A model generated the notes under the pieces. The model saw only the letters and a list, made by a program, of their open reading frames with translations. It made no database searches and was not told where the DNA came from. From the NCBI GenBank assembly GCA_004794655.1, contig SMMW01000003.1, positions 16,251,001 through 16,315,000 of the forward strand: a DNA stretch of 64,000 bases. Direction: 5' to 3'. Shown piece after piece: positions 17,560-50,317 of the stretch. Position numbers and translations under genes: made by a program. Position 1 is the stretch's first letter. Each line of letters starts with the position of its first letter. Origin of the DNA: Marisa cornuarietis. Taxonomy: Eukaryota > Mollusca > Gastropoda > Architaenioglossa > Ampullariidae.

Positions 17560-17877
17560 AGTGTTTCAACTTGTCACAAGCGCAGACAGCACTAACAGCA
17601 TATCAACACACGTGGTTTGTGTTTGTGACACATTTATCTCAAAGTGATGTTTCGTATTTAAATACATTTCATGCCAAAATAATACTTTAAAAGTATTTGA
17701 GGAAAATTAAGTTCTTTGGTATTAAAATTAACTAATATAGTATATTAATATGGAAAATATAAATCTTACAGGTCTCTACAACTATGTATGGGAAACCAAT
17801 AGTTTAAACTTTACACATGTGTTTTCGTAATGGTTTAGAAACGAAGTGGAGGACGAAAGAGCAGACGGATTTTAGCA
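17560..17877. promoter_or_regulatory. Divergent NOP9 / AFG3L2 promoter region
   Basis: Only 318 bases separate the NOP9 ATG (minus, 17559) from the AFG3L2 ATG (plus, 17878). Both 5' UTRs and both core promoters must fit here unless an upstream non-coding exon exists. I could not assign a TATA box to either start. The segment is AT-rich in its middle (about 17640-17800). Shared regulation is inference from geometry. Confidence 0.6.
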
Positions 17878-38535
<20,658 letters not shown>

Positions 38536-39470
38536 GTACTTTTTGGTGCTGTGTATGTGCTGTTGTTTATAGACTTGTGCCAAAGCGTAGGCACTGGCAA
38601 CAGAAAAAGAAAGGCTAATGGGGAATTTAGAAGAGCATTAAAAGAGGACTGCTTAAAGATGATTTTTGGAGATGTCATTAGCCTTTCAAGACAGTTGGTG
38701 TCAGAATGTGTGGAGTGAGTGTGTGGTGGATCACTGTCACTTTTTTCTGTTTTATTTCTTAGCAACTCAAATTTTATGGATAGTAAACTCTTTTGGAATA
38801 TGTCTTCTTTGACTGTAATTGTGGTACAGGGTTTCATGAGTTTCAATAGCTGGAACAGAAAATGTTGACAGTTTTGAGTTGTAACTGGCCACAAGTTTCT
38901 GCTATTTCAGAAATATGTCTTGACAGTCTTACAAAAATTGTTCAGGCTGGAGGAGTTTATGGTGGACTTAAACTAGACATTGAAATTGTTACAACTAATC
39001 TTATCCTTTGCATATACGTATAATGAAGATTTTTATGGTTAGATGTGGACTTTTAAACTGATTGTTCATATGCAAATGTTCATATTATGCAAAAAAAAAG
39101 TCAAATTCCATCATCTCCCTTTCAAAATATAAAAGATCTGTGAGTGTGACAGGTATGCTAGTGCCAGTGTGTCTGTGCCTTCATACACCAAGAAGCTCAG
39201 TTTACTTTCATTAGGTGTGTGTGGAGACAGAAAAGCATGTTCAGATAAGAAAGACTTTATGAGATCATGATACTTGCTGCAATTTCATAAAGAACCTTGA
39301 AGTTTTACCTGTGTCTGGAAACTGCAGATGTCTGATCAAGCTTTGGCCTCAGCTGTGTTGCTGCAAGAGGCAAAATATAGTTTGAAAGTGTGTTTGTGAT
39401 TTATGGCGTACATAATCTAATCGAATTGGAACACACATAGAGGCAAGCATGAAATAACATTGAAATAAAT
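38536..39470 (+). other. AFG3L2: Probable AFG3L2 3' UTR
   Basis: This sequence follows the AFG3L2 stop without a recognisable gene. The first canonical AATAAA that I find is at 39464-39469, with another at 39581-39586. The extent is a guess from those signals. Confidence 0.4.
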
Positions 39471-39589
39471 GAGTCTGCACTTTTTCTAAATCTATTCTGT
39501 CAGTTTATAGCCTAAATGATACAGGAATGGCTTTGTGCCCAGACAGATAAACACGCCAGAAGCAGCTGTTCTATTCTGAGAATAAATTA

Positions 39590-41435
39590 TCACACAACAC
39601 TATGGATTTTCACGTTCTATGACATCAAGAGGTTAGGATGTCAAGTTAATCTTTCCTTTGTCTAAATTTGTGTTCTTCCTTACCTTTTTCCTTTCTACTT
39701 CCATTGGGGTCTTTTTCTATTTTTATGTTTTCTTATTGCATACACTAGTCCCTACACTTTCTTTCTTCTTTCTTTATCCTCTTTTTCGTTTTTGTTTTGT
39801 TTTGTTTTGTTTTTTTCTACAGTCTTTGGAATGAAAAGCCATTTAGCACCTATGCAAAACAACATTTTCTAAACATGCACAGATTTTGTGGTGGGACGAA
39901 GTACATCAGTCACAGAAGAGAGCCAGTAAACGTCATCACAGATTTCAGAAGTTTGGGCTTTAACTCTGCACGTGTTATGATATACCTTTTTCTTGTGAGT
40001 GCTTTGTTTGAAACATAGTGTATTATTACTATCAACACGCATGTTGTCAAGGCTCAATTTGGCTTGCAGGTAACTACTGCAAGTCTATTAAAATAGTCTT
40101 CTGTCATCTGCCCATTTGTCTGGCTGTTCTTCTGTATGCTGAAAAGTTTAATGTGGGCATTAACTTGACATTTATGAACTGTTTGAAATGCCTTTTGGCA
40201 CACCAATCACTGCTTGTGGAATGGCATAAGCTGGAGACTTGGCTCAGTGTCAAGGTCACATATGTTTGCTTATGCCAGAGATTATTTGCAAATAATTTTG
40301 ATGGTGTCTAGGCAAGGAGCTGCTTTTGTCAGGAACATTGACCAGCTGAGATTTTTTTCTTGGCACGCCAGTGACATTAATGAGGTGGTGTAAAAAATAC
40401 CAGAATTTATTTCCCGGGCTGAAGACCAAGGTTAAATTGTTATGTCAGGCATATATGCTTAGGGAACAGCTTATGTAATTAAGAGTGCAGCATTTATGAA
40501 CTTGCTCAGGTTTCTAGTTAAAACAAAGACGTCTGGAAGTTTCCAAGGTGGCTGATCAGAATCAGGCATGCTTTACACATGTTTACTTCTACCCTCTCTT
40601 TTTTTCATAGTTGGGAGAAGAACCAGAGTGAACTGAACATGTTTAGCCACAAAAGTTCATGGCCATCTTGCGGTTCATAACTTACTTGTGGGTGTTATTG
40701 GCCTGCTCACATGTGTTCATGCTCTTCTCCAAGTGTAAAGTGCAAGGCCAGAGTCATGTCCATTGTAGGCATGCATGTGCAATAGCGACTCTGCCCAATT
40801 TACGAGTACATCATTAGTTTGCTTTAAACAGAAGGTTATAGACAGCAATCAAAGTTGACAGAAAACGTGTGTTTGCTGCTAGCATTCAATGTTTGGTGGG
40901 TCAGATGTGGTACTTGGACTTTTTTCCTAGAACAAGGACTTGCTGGATTGCACTTTTTTTAAAACATGAAATAGTTTTACAAATCCATTTAAGCAGGCCC
41001 TTACGAAATTTCGTGAGTTAATGCAATGCCATCAGTACAATGGACAACTTGGCTTAAGTCATAGGATTTGGTGACGGTAGGTGTCACACTCATCACCAGT
41101 CGTCCTGAGCCTAATCTGGCTTCATCTCAACTGGTGTTTTCATATCGATGACGAGACCGGCGAGTCTCGGAAATGATATACAGTAAGCAGGGGAGCCGGT
41201 GAGATTTATTATTAAGAAAGAATACAGAGGGGAAATTTAAGGGTGAAACACGCTTGATGATCAGTACATAGGGACGGATACTCGAGGCTTAACTCTTGAC
41301 ATTCACTTTTTGACAAACGGCAGCTAAACAGGCTGGAAAGAAGGCAAACCCAGTTGTGAGGAAATCGTTTGAACTGTTTGCAGTTTCTAAGAGACGCTAG
41401 TCAACATTCTCTCCCCCTCTCTCTCTCTCACACAG
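39590..41435. other. Intergenic, nothing recognised
   Basis: It contains a T-rich run with TTTTG repeats at about 39786-39815 and no open stretch with a recognisable motif. A (CT)n tract at 41408-41429 precedes a candidate exon. Confidence 0.4.
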
Positions 41436-41498
41436 ATACGGATTGCCATACTCGCACACTCAAGGAAACCGCTGGTGGCAGAACAAGAAGGAGAGGAG
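41436..41498 (+). CDS. Candidate internal exon of unknown gene
   Basis: A strong polypyrimidine tract and CACACAG precede this 63-base segment, and GTAAGTGC follows it. One frame is open throughout and would encode IRIAILAHSRKPLVAEQEG and two more residues. I do not recognise the peptide, and no partner exon was found. It may be a chance match or a non-coding exon. Confidence 0.2.
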
Positions 41499-43737
41499 GT
41501 AAGTGCACGCTTAAAACGCCTTCTAATCGAAAGTCAAAGCCATTCTGTGTGCAGGGGCTCAAGAGGGCCAATATAAGAAGCTTTTAAAATGTCACCAGCC
41601 AGGATTTGTTTGCCCGAAGATTAATTCCAACAGACAATCTCGCAGCACAGCAGCGGTGTCTCTACACCCTGCGCTGTGACAAGTGGGTAGGCTTTTCTAA
41701 CCGGACACTTCGTCGACTACATGACTATGTTTGGCTGTGTGAAAAAAGTAGCGGTGGTGATGTATTATTATATATATATCCGACTAATGAAACCCGTAAT
41801 GGACCAGAAGCTACGATGTGAAACATGGAGCTTTGTTTGAGGTGATATCCCGCTCCCTTAAGGTTCTAGTCGCTCCAGATACTGGTGTGTGCGTTGGTTA
41901 CTTTACCCCGAGTCAGCAACTGAGGCGAGCTGCCACACCCAGAGAGAAATTTTCAGTAAAATAAATTTTACCGAGGCAAAAGGAAGAAGAGCTGTGTTGA
42001 AGCTCGGGCCTTTCGGGGGTACACAGAAAAAAAATGGTTACCATGAAAAAGAAAGGCGGGCCGTAGAACGCCCAAAAAAATTGGGCTTCACTTTCTATGT
42101 GTCGTCCTTAGATACAATTAGACCACACCTTCACTGCCCCTATGACCTCTACTATAGAAATATTTATCTTTACCTGAACACGAAACTGAACAAAAGATCG
42201 ACAGGTGTGGTGGGGGGGGGGAGGAGGAAAACCTGAAAAATAAAACTAAGAGAAATCAATTTTAAAGGAAAACCGGAAAACAGTTCACCGACAGCAAATA
42301 TTAATTGGCCACTTTCCACGGCGGAAAAGCACTGAGGTAACGAAAGTGGGTTGCTTGTGTCGAGTTTTGTTCTCCACAAATTTCTTTTACAGCGGACTCT
42401 TCAAAATGGCGACGCCGAGCCCAGACACCGGGCGGGCGCTTGGCTAGTTGTTAGTTTAGGAAAGAAAAACTAACTCTGAGACATGCAGCCGATGAGAATG
42501 TTTGGCGCATTTTTATTATTACTGTTACTTTTATTTATTGCGCCGCAGCACGGAACCTAATTTCTCACCCTCTCTAATTTGATTTACACTTGGCGCTATT
42601 TCTGTTTCAGTTTGAAAATATTCAGCCGCTGCCATGAATAACATTCTACCATCGGGATTCCTCAGGACAGCTCGCTTACATTAGCGTGTCTGGGAGGGAT
42701 TTTTTTTTCTACAGAATTCCCTTCACAAGCGAGCTGTGCATATTGTGTGTTGTTAAAAGTCTTCTGTTTGTTGATGTAACTAAAAGCATCTCGATTCTGG
42801 AGCCTTAGGGATATTTGTGCGTCTAATAGGCAAACTATGTTGATAGATTCTAATTTTTGTCAATGTCAGTTTTTTTGGAAAATAATTTTTTTGTAGAAGG
42901 TAAATTTGAGGTGATACACGTTAGAGGGTCGCCACTCGAACAAGAGCTGTCTTTCTGCGACAGATGATTTTCAACAAATACAAGTTGAGGAGAAAAGGGA
43001 AGATGACTGACACCATGGACGACACGCAGGGCCGGCGTTAGGCTGTGCTGCTTCCTAGGCAAAAGATAAATATGCACCCCACCCCCACCGAAGAAGTGGA
43101 CCATTTATCAACACAATAATTATACGTTTAGGCTTAACTCTATTTCGTGCAAATTTCAACAATAAATATCGGCGTACATATTACCAGTAATGGTTGTCGT
43201 AGTGTGTCTCAGGACTCAGCAGATTTGCATTCGCGAGCAAACATGCAGCCAAAACATTTAGCAGTCATTCGACAAGTCAAGAAACAATGCCAGTTGATTC
43301 GTAAAGAACGAGTTTGGTGACAAACTAACTCGTATAACCTTGCTGACTGTGCATCAGGTGTGGCATTCCTTTCTTCCCACACAACAGCAAGGCAAAGTTA
43401 TCCACACTCAGGTTTTCTTTCCCATTGCCCTCCCACCTACAGACCACAGCGTGACTGTGAAGTGAGAAAGACCAGGGGACTGTAATAGATTCGTTCGCGG
43501 AATGGAATGTTTTGCAAAGCATTACAACATTAATTCAACCACTTGCATCCATACAAACAAGAAAGATATTATATGAAACAAGGAAATATAATTAAAGAGA
43601 CAAATGGTGTTAATACTATGTATACAGCTGTAATCATGCAAACTTATCACTATCATGACATCGTGGTTGTAGGACCATGAACGTGTATCCACTGTGGAGT
43701 CTTGATTTGTTCACACTTTTCTCCTTCTGACACGGTC
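41499..43737. other. Unassigned region
   Basis: No gene was recognised. At 42404 a start in good context (AAAATGGCGACG) opens a frame that closes within about 14 codons; the local sequence is CpG-bearing and could be a 5' UTR. Homopolymer runs of G and A occur near 42208-42220. Confidence 0.35.
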
Positions 43738-43875
43738 TAGTCGACAAATATATTTTTCCGCACAATCCAGTCCACAGATATGTTTTTACAGAACAACTTA
43801 GTTCAGTTCACAGATATTCTTTACGGCGAAGTCCAGTTCACAGATATATTCTTATAGTACAGTACAGTACACAAG
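43738..43875. repeat. Degenerate tandem repeat, about 38-40 bp unit
   Basis: Four imperfect copies of a unit containing CAGTTCACAGATAT and a T-rich stretch follow one another, ending in AGTACAGTACAGTAC. Confidence 0.55.
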
Positions 43876-43990
43876 TCTTCCGAAAGACCTGTAACAATAC
43901 AACTTTGCAAGGATGATAGCTCCAAAGATGTTTTTACAACGTCCTGTGAGTTTTAACCTAAAAGTTAAAACTTTTTGTTGCTGCCATTCC

Positions 43991-44384
43991 TTGTCCAGTC
44001 CTGCTAATCTATCTGACTATTTTTTAAAGAGGGATAGATTTATCGCTATCCTTCGTCACTAAGCTACCCCACTTCGGTCCTTTCAACATTTCTCTGCTCT
44101 TTCTCATCTTATGAACGAACTGTCAAGTAACGCCGCACCAACTACGCGTTTGTTGCGTTCAAGTAAAACTGGTTTTCTACATGTTTGTCCAGTCCGGCTA
44201 ATCTGATCTGACTGGCCATTAAATGTGAGACATTTATCGCTACGCTTTCCTTCTAATTTTTGCGTTAACATTTCGGTTGGTCCTTTAATCTTTCTTTCCT
44301 CCCTTTTCATCTTACGGACAACTAATCAGCGCCGAACTGACCACGTCTTTGTTGCTTTAAAGTTGAAAAGTAGTTTTCTACAAG
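43991..44384. repeat. Diverged tandem duplication of about 195 bp
   Basis: Copy 1 (about 43991-44182) and copy 2 (about 44185-44384) share TTGTCCAGTC-GCTAATCT, a TTTATCGCTA segment, CATTTC, TTCATCTTA or TCTCATCTTA, a CGCCG-AC segment, TTTGTTGC and TTTTCTAC in the same order. A shorter direct repeat, AAGGACTCATTACGAT, follows at about 44381-44416. Neither copy is coding. Confidence 0.6.
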
Positions 44385-44493
44385 GACTCATTACGATCAG
44401 AAGGACTCATTACGATGCGACGGACCATCTTTGATACGCTAGCAATACAAAGAGCTGTAAAGTTGTAAATCGCCGGTGTCCAGGTCGCTGATT

Positions 44494-44541
44494 TTATTTT
44501 TATTTATTTATTTTTATTTTTATTTATTTATTTATTTTTTT
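44494..44541. repeat. (TTTA)n-rich simple repeat
   Basis: This is a run of TTTATTTATTTA with TTTTTATT interruptions. Confidence 0.85.
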
Positions 44542-44544
44542 TGG

Positions 44545-45394
44545 TAAACGTTCCAGTGAAGGTAGCAGCTTCGGAAGCGTGAAGTCAGTGACTCTGACAG
44601 TCCACGCTAAGCCAAACCTTGGTTTTATTCATTGCAAGTTATGAAACTTTGTCATGGCGCTAAGCAGAGGAAAGGTTTTCTGTAAATGAAATGCTATAAA
44701 AATATATTTTTCCCTAACATCATTCATCCGTTTAAAAAACAGAATGTCATCCTTGCGCCCCCAACTCCCATACTCCGTGTTTGCGCCCTAGACCTAATGG
44801 TAGAGCCGGATCTGATGACATGCCTGAGAGAGGGAGCGGTATACACTGCATGTGCAGGTCAGTTTGAGGCTGGCAGATCAAAGCGAGGCTGAGGCGATGA
44901 GGCTAGTGACCAGTCGCCATTTTGTCGCCAGGAATGCTGGTTCTTATGTTGACAGGTAAGACGCGGACATGTTACTGCGACTGGGTACATAAGAGGACTA
45001 GTACACAGACTACACGCCCACCTACCTTTTCTCCCTCACTCTGCTTAGCCGAGCTTAAAGCTAGTTTGTTTCTTTTTAATCTGAATAATCCCTTGTGTTC
45101 TTGAGATACAAGCTTACAAAGAAACCATGCACAGAAGATCAAATACGTCTTGAGTGGACTGGGATACACATGCATTGTCAATGCAATAGCTAACGGGGGA
45201 GCTGGGATCATACGTTGTCTAAGCGGTATTATGGTCTGGCCACTGTACATGTTGTATGGCCTTGTCCTGAAGGTTTCCGTGGTTTTGAACAGGTTTACAA
45301 GATCGTAACTCTGCTCAGAATAAGCATCATGCTCAGCAGTCTTTTCTGATGCACGAACTTTTTTTTCAATTTACTTAAAAATCTAAATCTCTAG
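44545..45394. other. Unassigned region
   Basis: No gene was recognised. A short ATG-initiated stretch, LVLMLTG, ends at a GTAAGAC donor near 44957, but nothing supports it as an exon. Confidence 0.3.
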
Positions 45395-45509
45395 ACCCAT
45401 AAACTGCTGGGAGACGTTTTGAGGACCTTCTCGAAAGCATCTCTCTTTGACGAGTATGTCCAAAGTTCGGAGGAAGTGAAAATGTTTTTGAGAAAGAATG
45501 CCAAAGGAG
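45395..45509 (+). CDS. Candidate coding exon of unknown gene
   Basis: After AATCTCTAG, one frame reads THKLLGDVLRTFSKASLFDE and goes on through YVQSSEEVKMFLRKNAKGG before a weak GTGCGA donor. The amino-acid mix looks like a helical protein segment, unlike the low-complexity translations nearby. The acceptor lacks a strong polypyrimidine tract and no flanking exon was found. I do not recognise the sequence. Confidence 0.3.
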
Positions 45510-47141
45510 GTGCGACTTCGTTAGTCAGCAATAACAACAATAATGCGCTTTTTTATATATTACATTAGTTTTACATTGTCCTGTGGAAATACAAAACTTT
45601 CTCTGTTGATCGGTGCTGGTTGCATTTTCCAATGACCATTTTTTTCAATCCCTTATTGTACAATTCCCTGAAATTGTCTAACACCTCTCAAAAATTATAA
45701 CGGATTAATCTGGCAGCAGACCCTTGAACGGTGACCATAATCTTTATTTTCTGATGGAGTTGAGATTTTGGCACAAATTGATAGGTTCATCTTTTTCCAG
45801 CCTTTGTAGGTTCTTTGTCTTTTATTTCACAGGAAGAATGCAATCCAAAAGTTTCGCTTTTCTTTCTTGTCGTCAATTCGTGGGGTGCCCACTGGTCCAA
45901 CATTTTCATGTTCCCCATCACATGCAGTCGACTTCACATGGTGATGTGTAAAACACCAAGCTCTTCTGCAAAGATCCTTCTGAGATTAGCCTCCATCAGG
46001 TCCTTGAGAAAATCGTCTGTTAAGATCCGCAGCTAACCATCCTTGCATTGTCATTTCTTGTGTTGTATCTTCGCCGAAAGTTGGTGTTTTGTATCTTGAG
46101 ATCGACCTGCTAGGGTTCGTGCAGTTTAAAACTCGTGAAGAAGAGATGAAGTTGAAAAATTTCGTTTTACGGCATTACTAACGGGCCTAAAATATGTGGA
46201 TTAGGTCAAAATTAGTGTGATAGCACTAACAAAACTAATAAAGAAAGTGGAAACAATGGCGCCCGTAACAGTTTCCAGCACTGGGCAAACAGCGAAAAAG
46301 ATAATAATACATGTCCAGTCCGCATGCCACCAAAATCCAGGAAACTTTGAGGACAATCTGGAGAACGGAAGAAGGTTATTGTCTTAAATTAATTTCGGGT
46401 GGTAGTTTCTTGTGCTGACTGCAACCCAGTAATTGGCGGGAAAATTGTACCTCGTTCGCTGTGGAAAAAAACGTTGCTCTGTATGTGCTTATATTTTTTA
46501 CAGAGCAAACATATTTTACTACAACCATAGACAGGGATTTCAAGATGAACGTCCATTTTAGAGAAATACTGAACTGAAAGATAGCTCGTGGAATAACTAA
46601 AATTCAGGTCGTGGTGCGAGTGAAAATGTTTCTGTCAAGATCAGCTGTGATGGACCTCCGGATCAATGAAGCAGCAATCGGCAACCCCATTTTGTTTATT
46701 TATGTTCGTCGCAATTTTAGAACGTTCTAGACTCATAAGATGTTGCGTTGCACCTCATCGGATTTTGTATTTTATCGGACCTGATTTCATATTGACAAGG
46801 GTTGTAGCGACGTGGGCTACGATGGCCGCTGACTGTCCTCCAAAGCCTCGCTGTTCGTGCCCTATGGTGAGGCCAGTCGGAGAGTTCAAGTTCCGACTTT
46901 CTGTCAGGGACCGATACTCGTGCACTCGTACGTCAAAGGTCACAGGTCACTCAGGTGCCGAATGGGTATGAGGCTGCTTACTGGTGAACAAAACATGATG
47001 ACCATGCTTAGCGGTTACGGCGGGAGCTCTAACAGTGGGATTGGTGTGCATGAGCAGATTTCCACACAAGGCAGCAAAAGCAGGTTCGCGAGAACGCTTT
47101 TTCTAACTTGTCGCAAAAGGAAATTAAAAGCAGTAATACCG
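45510..47141. other. Unassigned region
   Basis: Several open frames of 60-140 codons occur, but none has a recognisable motif and they lie in conflicting frames on both strands. I see no supportable gene. Confidence 0.35.

Positions 47142-47222
<81 letters not shown>
47142..47222. repeat. (CAT)n microsatellite
   Basis: About 27 uninterrupted trinucleotide units. The repeat translates as poly-Ser, poly-Asp or poly-Met depending on frame, which explains several spurious open frames here. Confidence 0.95.
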
Positions 47223-47639
47223 ATGATCGTCGTCGTTACCTTTGTCTTCACTTTCGTTACTGTTATTAATCAATAGCAGTATGAACACCTAGACTTCGTC
47301 TGAGGCTTGAACCAGTCGTGGCTGACGGGATGGTGTGAGTCGAGGAGCTGACTTGTCTGTTACCCTGCAGTAAAACACACAGGTAAAACACACAGGTGAT
47401 GCGTGCGATCATCTTGCATTTCGCTTTCCCTCAAGCATCCCCCCCCACCACACACAACCACCACCTTTCCCCACTCCCGTTTCCCGGCACCTGAACAAAC
47501 ACGGGCGGAGAAGGTAACCCCGTTTTGTTTTTTTCAGTTGAGAATGTTTAGAAGTTATCAGGTTGAGACTAACTTTCAGAATGACATTCGGAGCCAGACA
47601 AGTGAGAACAGCAATCTGACATTTTCTCGTCTTTTCCTT

Positions 47640-47936
47640 CATTTTCCGTCTGCCTATCAGTCGCTCGATCTCTTGTTGGGCTTTTCCCCCACCCCACCAC
47701 CACCCATCTTTCTTTTTCAGTTCTTTCATTATATTTCCTTCCCTTCCATTTATATTTTTTATTTCTCTCATTTTTCATCTTTTTTTCTTTTTCTCGATTA
47801 CTTTTTTTGTTTTTTGCTTTTTTTTTTCTTTTTTGCACTTTCTTTTTTCATTTCCTCTAATGCATTTTTCTTTCTGATTCTTTTTTCTTCCATGTTTTTC
47901 CCTATTCATTTCCTTTCTGTCACTCTTCCCTTCAGC
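47640..47936. repeat. Polypyrimidine (C/T) tract
   Basis: The plus strand is almost purely C and T for nearly 300 bases, with long T runs. The translated product is Phe/Leu/Ser-rich and is not a gene. Confidence 0.8.
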
Positions 47937-47939
47937 GGC

Positions 47940-49429
47940 GAATAAAGTGATAATTGATGTTAACGATGTCATGGAAAAAGACAAGAAAGGTGGAATAGTA
48001 GAGAGGAGAGAAGAGAGGAATGTATGAAAGATTGATGTGCGCTAAGTGTAAGAGATTCAACTCTCGTTCACCTGTTTGCTCCGAACATCCACGCAGTGGC
48101 GTAGGGGGCAAGGAAGGCAGCCACCCCCCTCAAAATAGATACCAAGGAGGCTAGAATGTGAATATCGTTCACTGTCAGCATGGAGTTTGCCCGCCTTCCC
48201 CCCTTCCTCCCCCCTTCCTCCCCGCCCAAAGCCGAGCATCTTCCTTCGCCACTGCCAGGTGTAGTTTGCATCAGGCTGTGCTCACCCGCAGAGAAATTAA
48301 TCCTTTTTTAATAAAAAAAAACTTTCTCACAAGCCGTCGCGCATCTCCTCGCCATGTTTGCTGATGCTGCCGATGTTAATGTTGCTGCAGCTGCAGCTGT
48401 CGTGTCGTGCTAGGGAAGGCTCTGCTGTTGCGTCTCGTCTGCTTCTCGTGTTTATTTAAGCTAATCGTTCTTGCGTTCATTGTTCGATCATTCCCCCATC
48501 CTTTTATTGCAACCGGGAAAGTTCTTTCAGTTTCCAAGCCCTCGCACTGCGAAAACTGAGATGACGCTGATACTGAAGGCGGATACTGACATGGACAATG
48601 ATGCTAGTACTGACACATATACTGACGCCGATACTGAAAACAGATACTAATGCCACTACTGACACCAATACCGCGCGTTATCGTATTTACAATATCTCTT
48701 GACACTGAATGTCTTGCTAACGACAGTACTGTTTACGAAGCTGGGTGGCTTTAGGCTACCCGTAACGAATTCTGTCTGCCAGCAGATAAGTGCTAAGCTC
48801 CGTGCAGAGACTGGGGCAGGCAGATTCTAAGACTCGCTGTCGAGAGATTGGTTAAGGGTTTAGGGGTCGGGGCTGTCTTCTGTTCCGTTTTGCCATGTCT
48901 TGTCTCAAATATTTTGGGTCCTTCACATCGCTGTTTGTCTGTCCCATCGTCCCTCTCTGAGGTCAATTCCAGTTTTTTTCATAGCATTTCTCCGCTACCC
49001 TCTTCATCACGATCTTTTATTTCGTCTTTCGTTTAGTTGTCATCGTCATCATCATCATCGTCGTCGTCGTCCCTAATTTAAAATTAAAACATTTTCATTC
49101 TTTTGTTTTAACTATATGCACTGTATCTGCAAATTTTTATATTAGTGAGATCAATAAAAAAAAGCGGTTAAAGAGGTTGAAAACGAAGAAACGTGTCCGG
49201 TTACCATTAAATACAATTTATCGCTATGATAATAATACATTTTAAATTTCATTTAAAGTTTGTAGTTTTCTGACGCCATACACAGCAATGACTAGTCAAT
49301 AAAATACATTACGAGCGTGTTCCTTTGTGCATTAAAACATTTTTAAAAAGAAAATACAATCAATTGATATTACTGTAACCATCTTTAGGGTTTCGGGACT
49401 GTCTGGTCAGACCTTAGATGACATTATTT
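47940..49429. other. Unassigned region with short degenerate repeats
   Basis: A degenerate run of GATACTGAC-like words occurs at about 48555-48680. (ATC)n(GTC)n sequence lies at about 49033-49073. No gene was recognised. Confidence 0.45.
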
Positions 49430-50300
49430 TGTAGTGAAAGCATCTGAGATTGATAAAGTCTTGGGGGTGAAACCTTCCGAACTAGATGAAGTTCTAGAGA
49501 AAAAAAAAGAAGAATATAAAGCATTGGAGCGGAGAACTCGAAAGTTAAAGAAAAACTTTAGAGGGTGAAACAACATCAAAATTAGATGAAGCTTTGGTGA
49601 GTAAAAAGGTTTGTAGTAGAGTTTAGGACAGTTCACAGCTGAAGCAACTGAAGACTCTTTCGATTAAACAAAATCTGAAGTAGAAGGCGCTTGGAGGAGT
49701 GCAAACATTTGAAGCAGATGACGTTCTTGTGAACAAAATTATCCGAAGTCGATGGCGATCGTCTGAGTAAAAGATGCGAAATTCTTGGCAGAAATCAAAA
49801 GTAGATGATGTTTGTGTACATGAAGCCATCTGACGTACTGATGTTCTTGGGACCGAAAACTTGTGAAGCAGATGTTCGTGTAAGTGAAACCATCTGACGT
49901 AGTGACGTTTTTTGGGACTGAAACCATCTGATAGAGTGACGTCATTGAAACTGAAGCTGACGTCATAACGTTCTTGGGACTGACGCCATCTGACGTAGTG
50001 AAGTTCTTAGGACTGAAACCATCTGACGCAGGGAAGTTTTGAGACTGAAACCATCTGACGTAGAGTTCTTGAGACTGAAACCATCTGACGTAGTGAAGTT
50101 CTTGGGACTGAAACCATCTGACGTAGGGAAGTTCTTGGGACTGAAACCATCTGACGTAGGGAAGTTCTTGGGACTGAAAACATGTGAAGTAAGTAGCGTT
50201 CGTGCGAGTGAAAATGTCTGAAGCAGACGACTTTGGAGAAAAGAAAAGCGGCTGAACCAGAGGAGTCTGGCGAGAGAAAGAACAGGTGAAGCAAATGACG
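49430..50300. repeat. Minisatellite array, about 33-bp unit, degenerate at the edges
   Basis: The core at about 49980-50190 repeats the unit AAGTTCTTGGGACTGAAACC plus ATCTGACGTAGGG. Outer copies drift in length and sequence as far as about 49430 and 50300. Because 33 is divisible by three and the unit has no stop on the minus strand, all three minus-strand frames stay open, encoding 11-residue repeats such as FSPKNFPTSDG, FQSQELPYVRW and SVPRTSLRQMV. The longest minus frame, 50709-49963, has 248 codons. I treat the array as a repeat and not a gene. Confidence 0.8.
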
Positions 50301-50317
50301 TGCACGAGAGCGGACAC

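Noticed and set aside
42404..42445. Gene start at ATGGCGACG
   Set aside because: The frame closes after about 14 codons with no donor in frame.
47015..47276. Poly-Ser, poly-Asp and poly-Met frames
   Set aside because: These are direct products of the (CAT)n microsatellite.
47403..47945. 180-codon plus-strand open frame
   Set aside because: It is a translation of a polypyrimidine tract; the opposite strand gives equally long lysine-rich frames.
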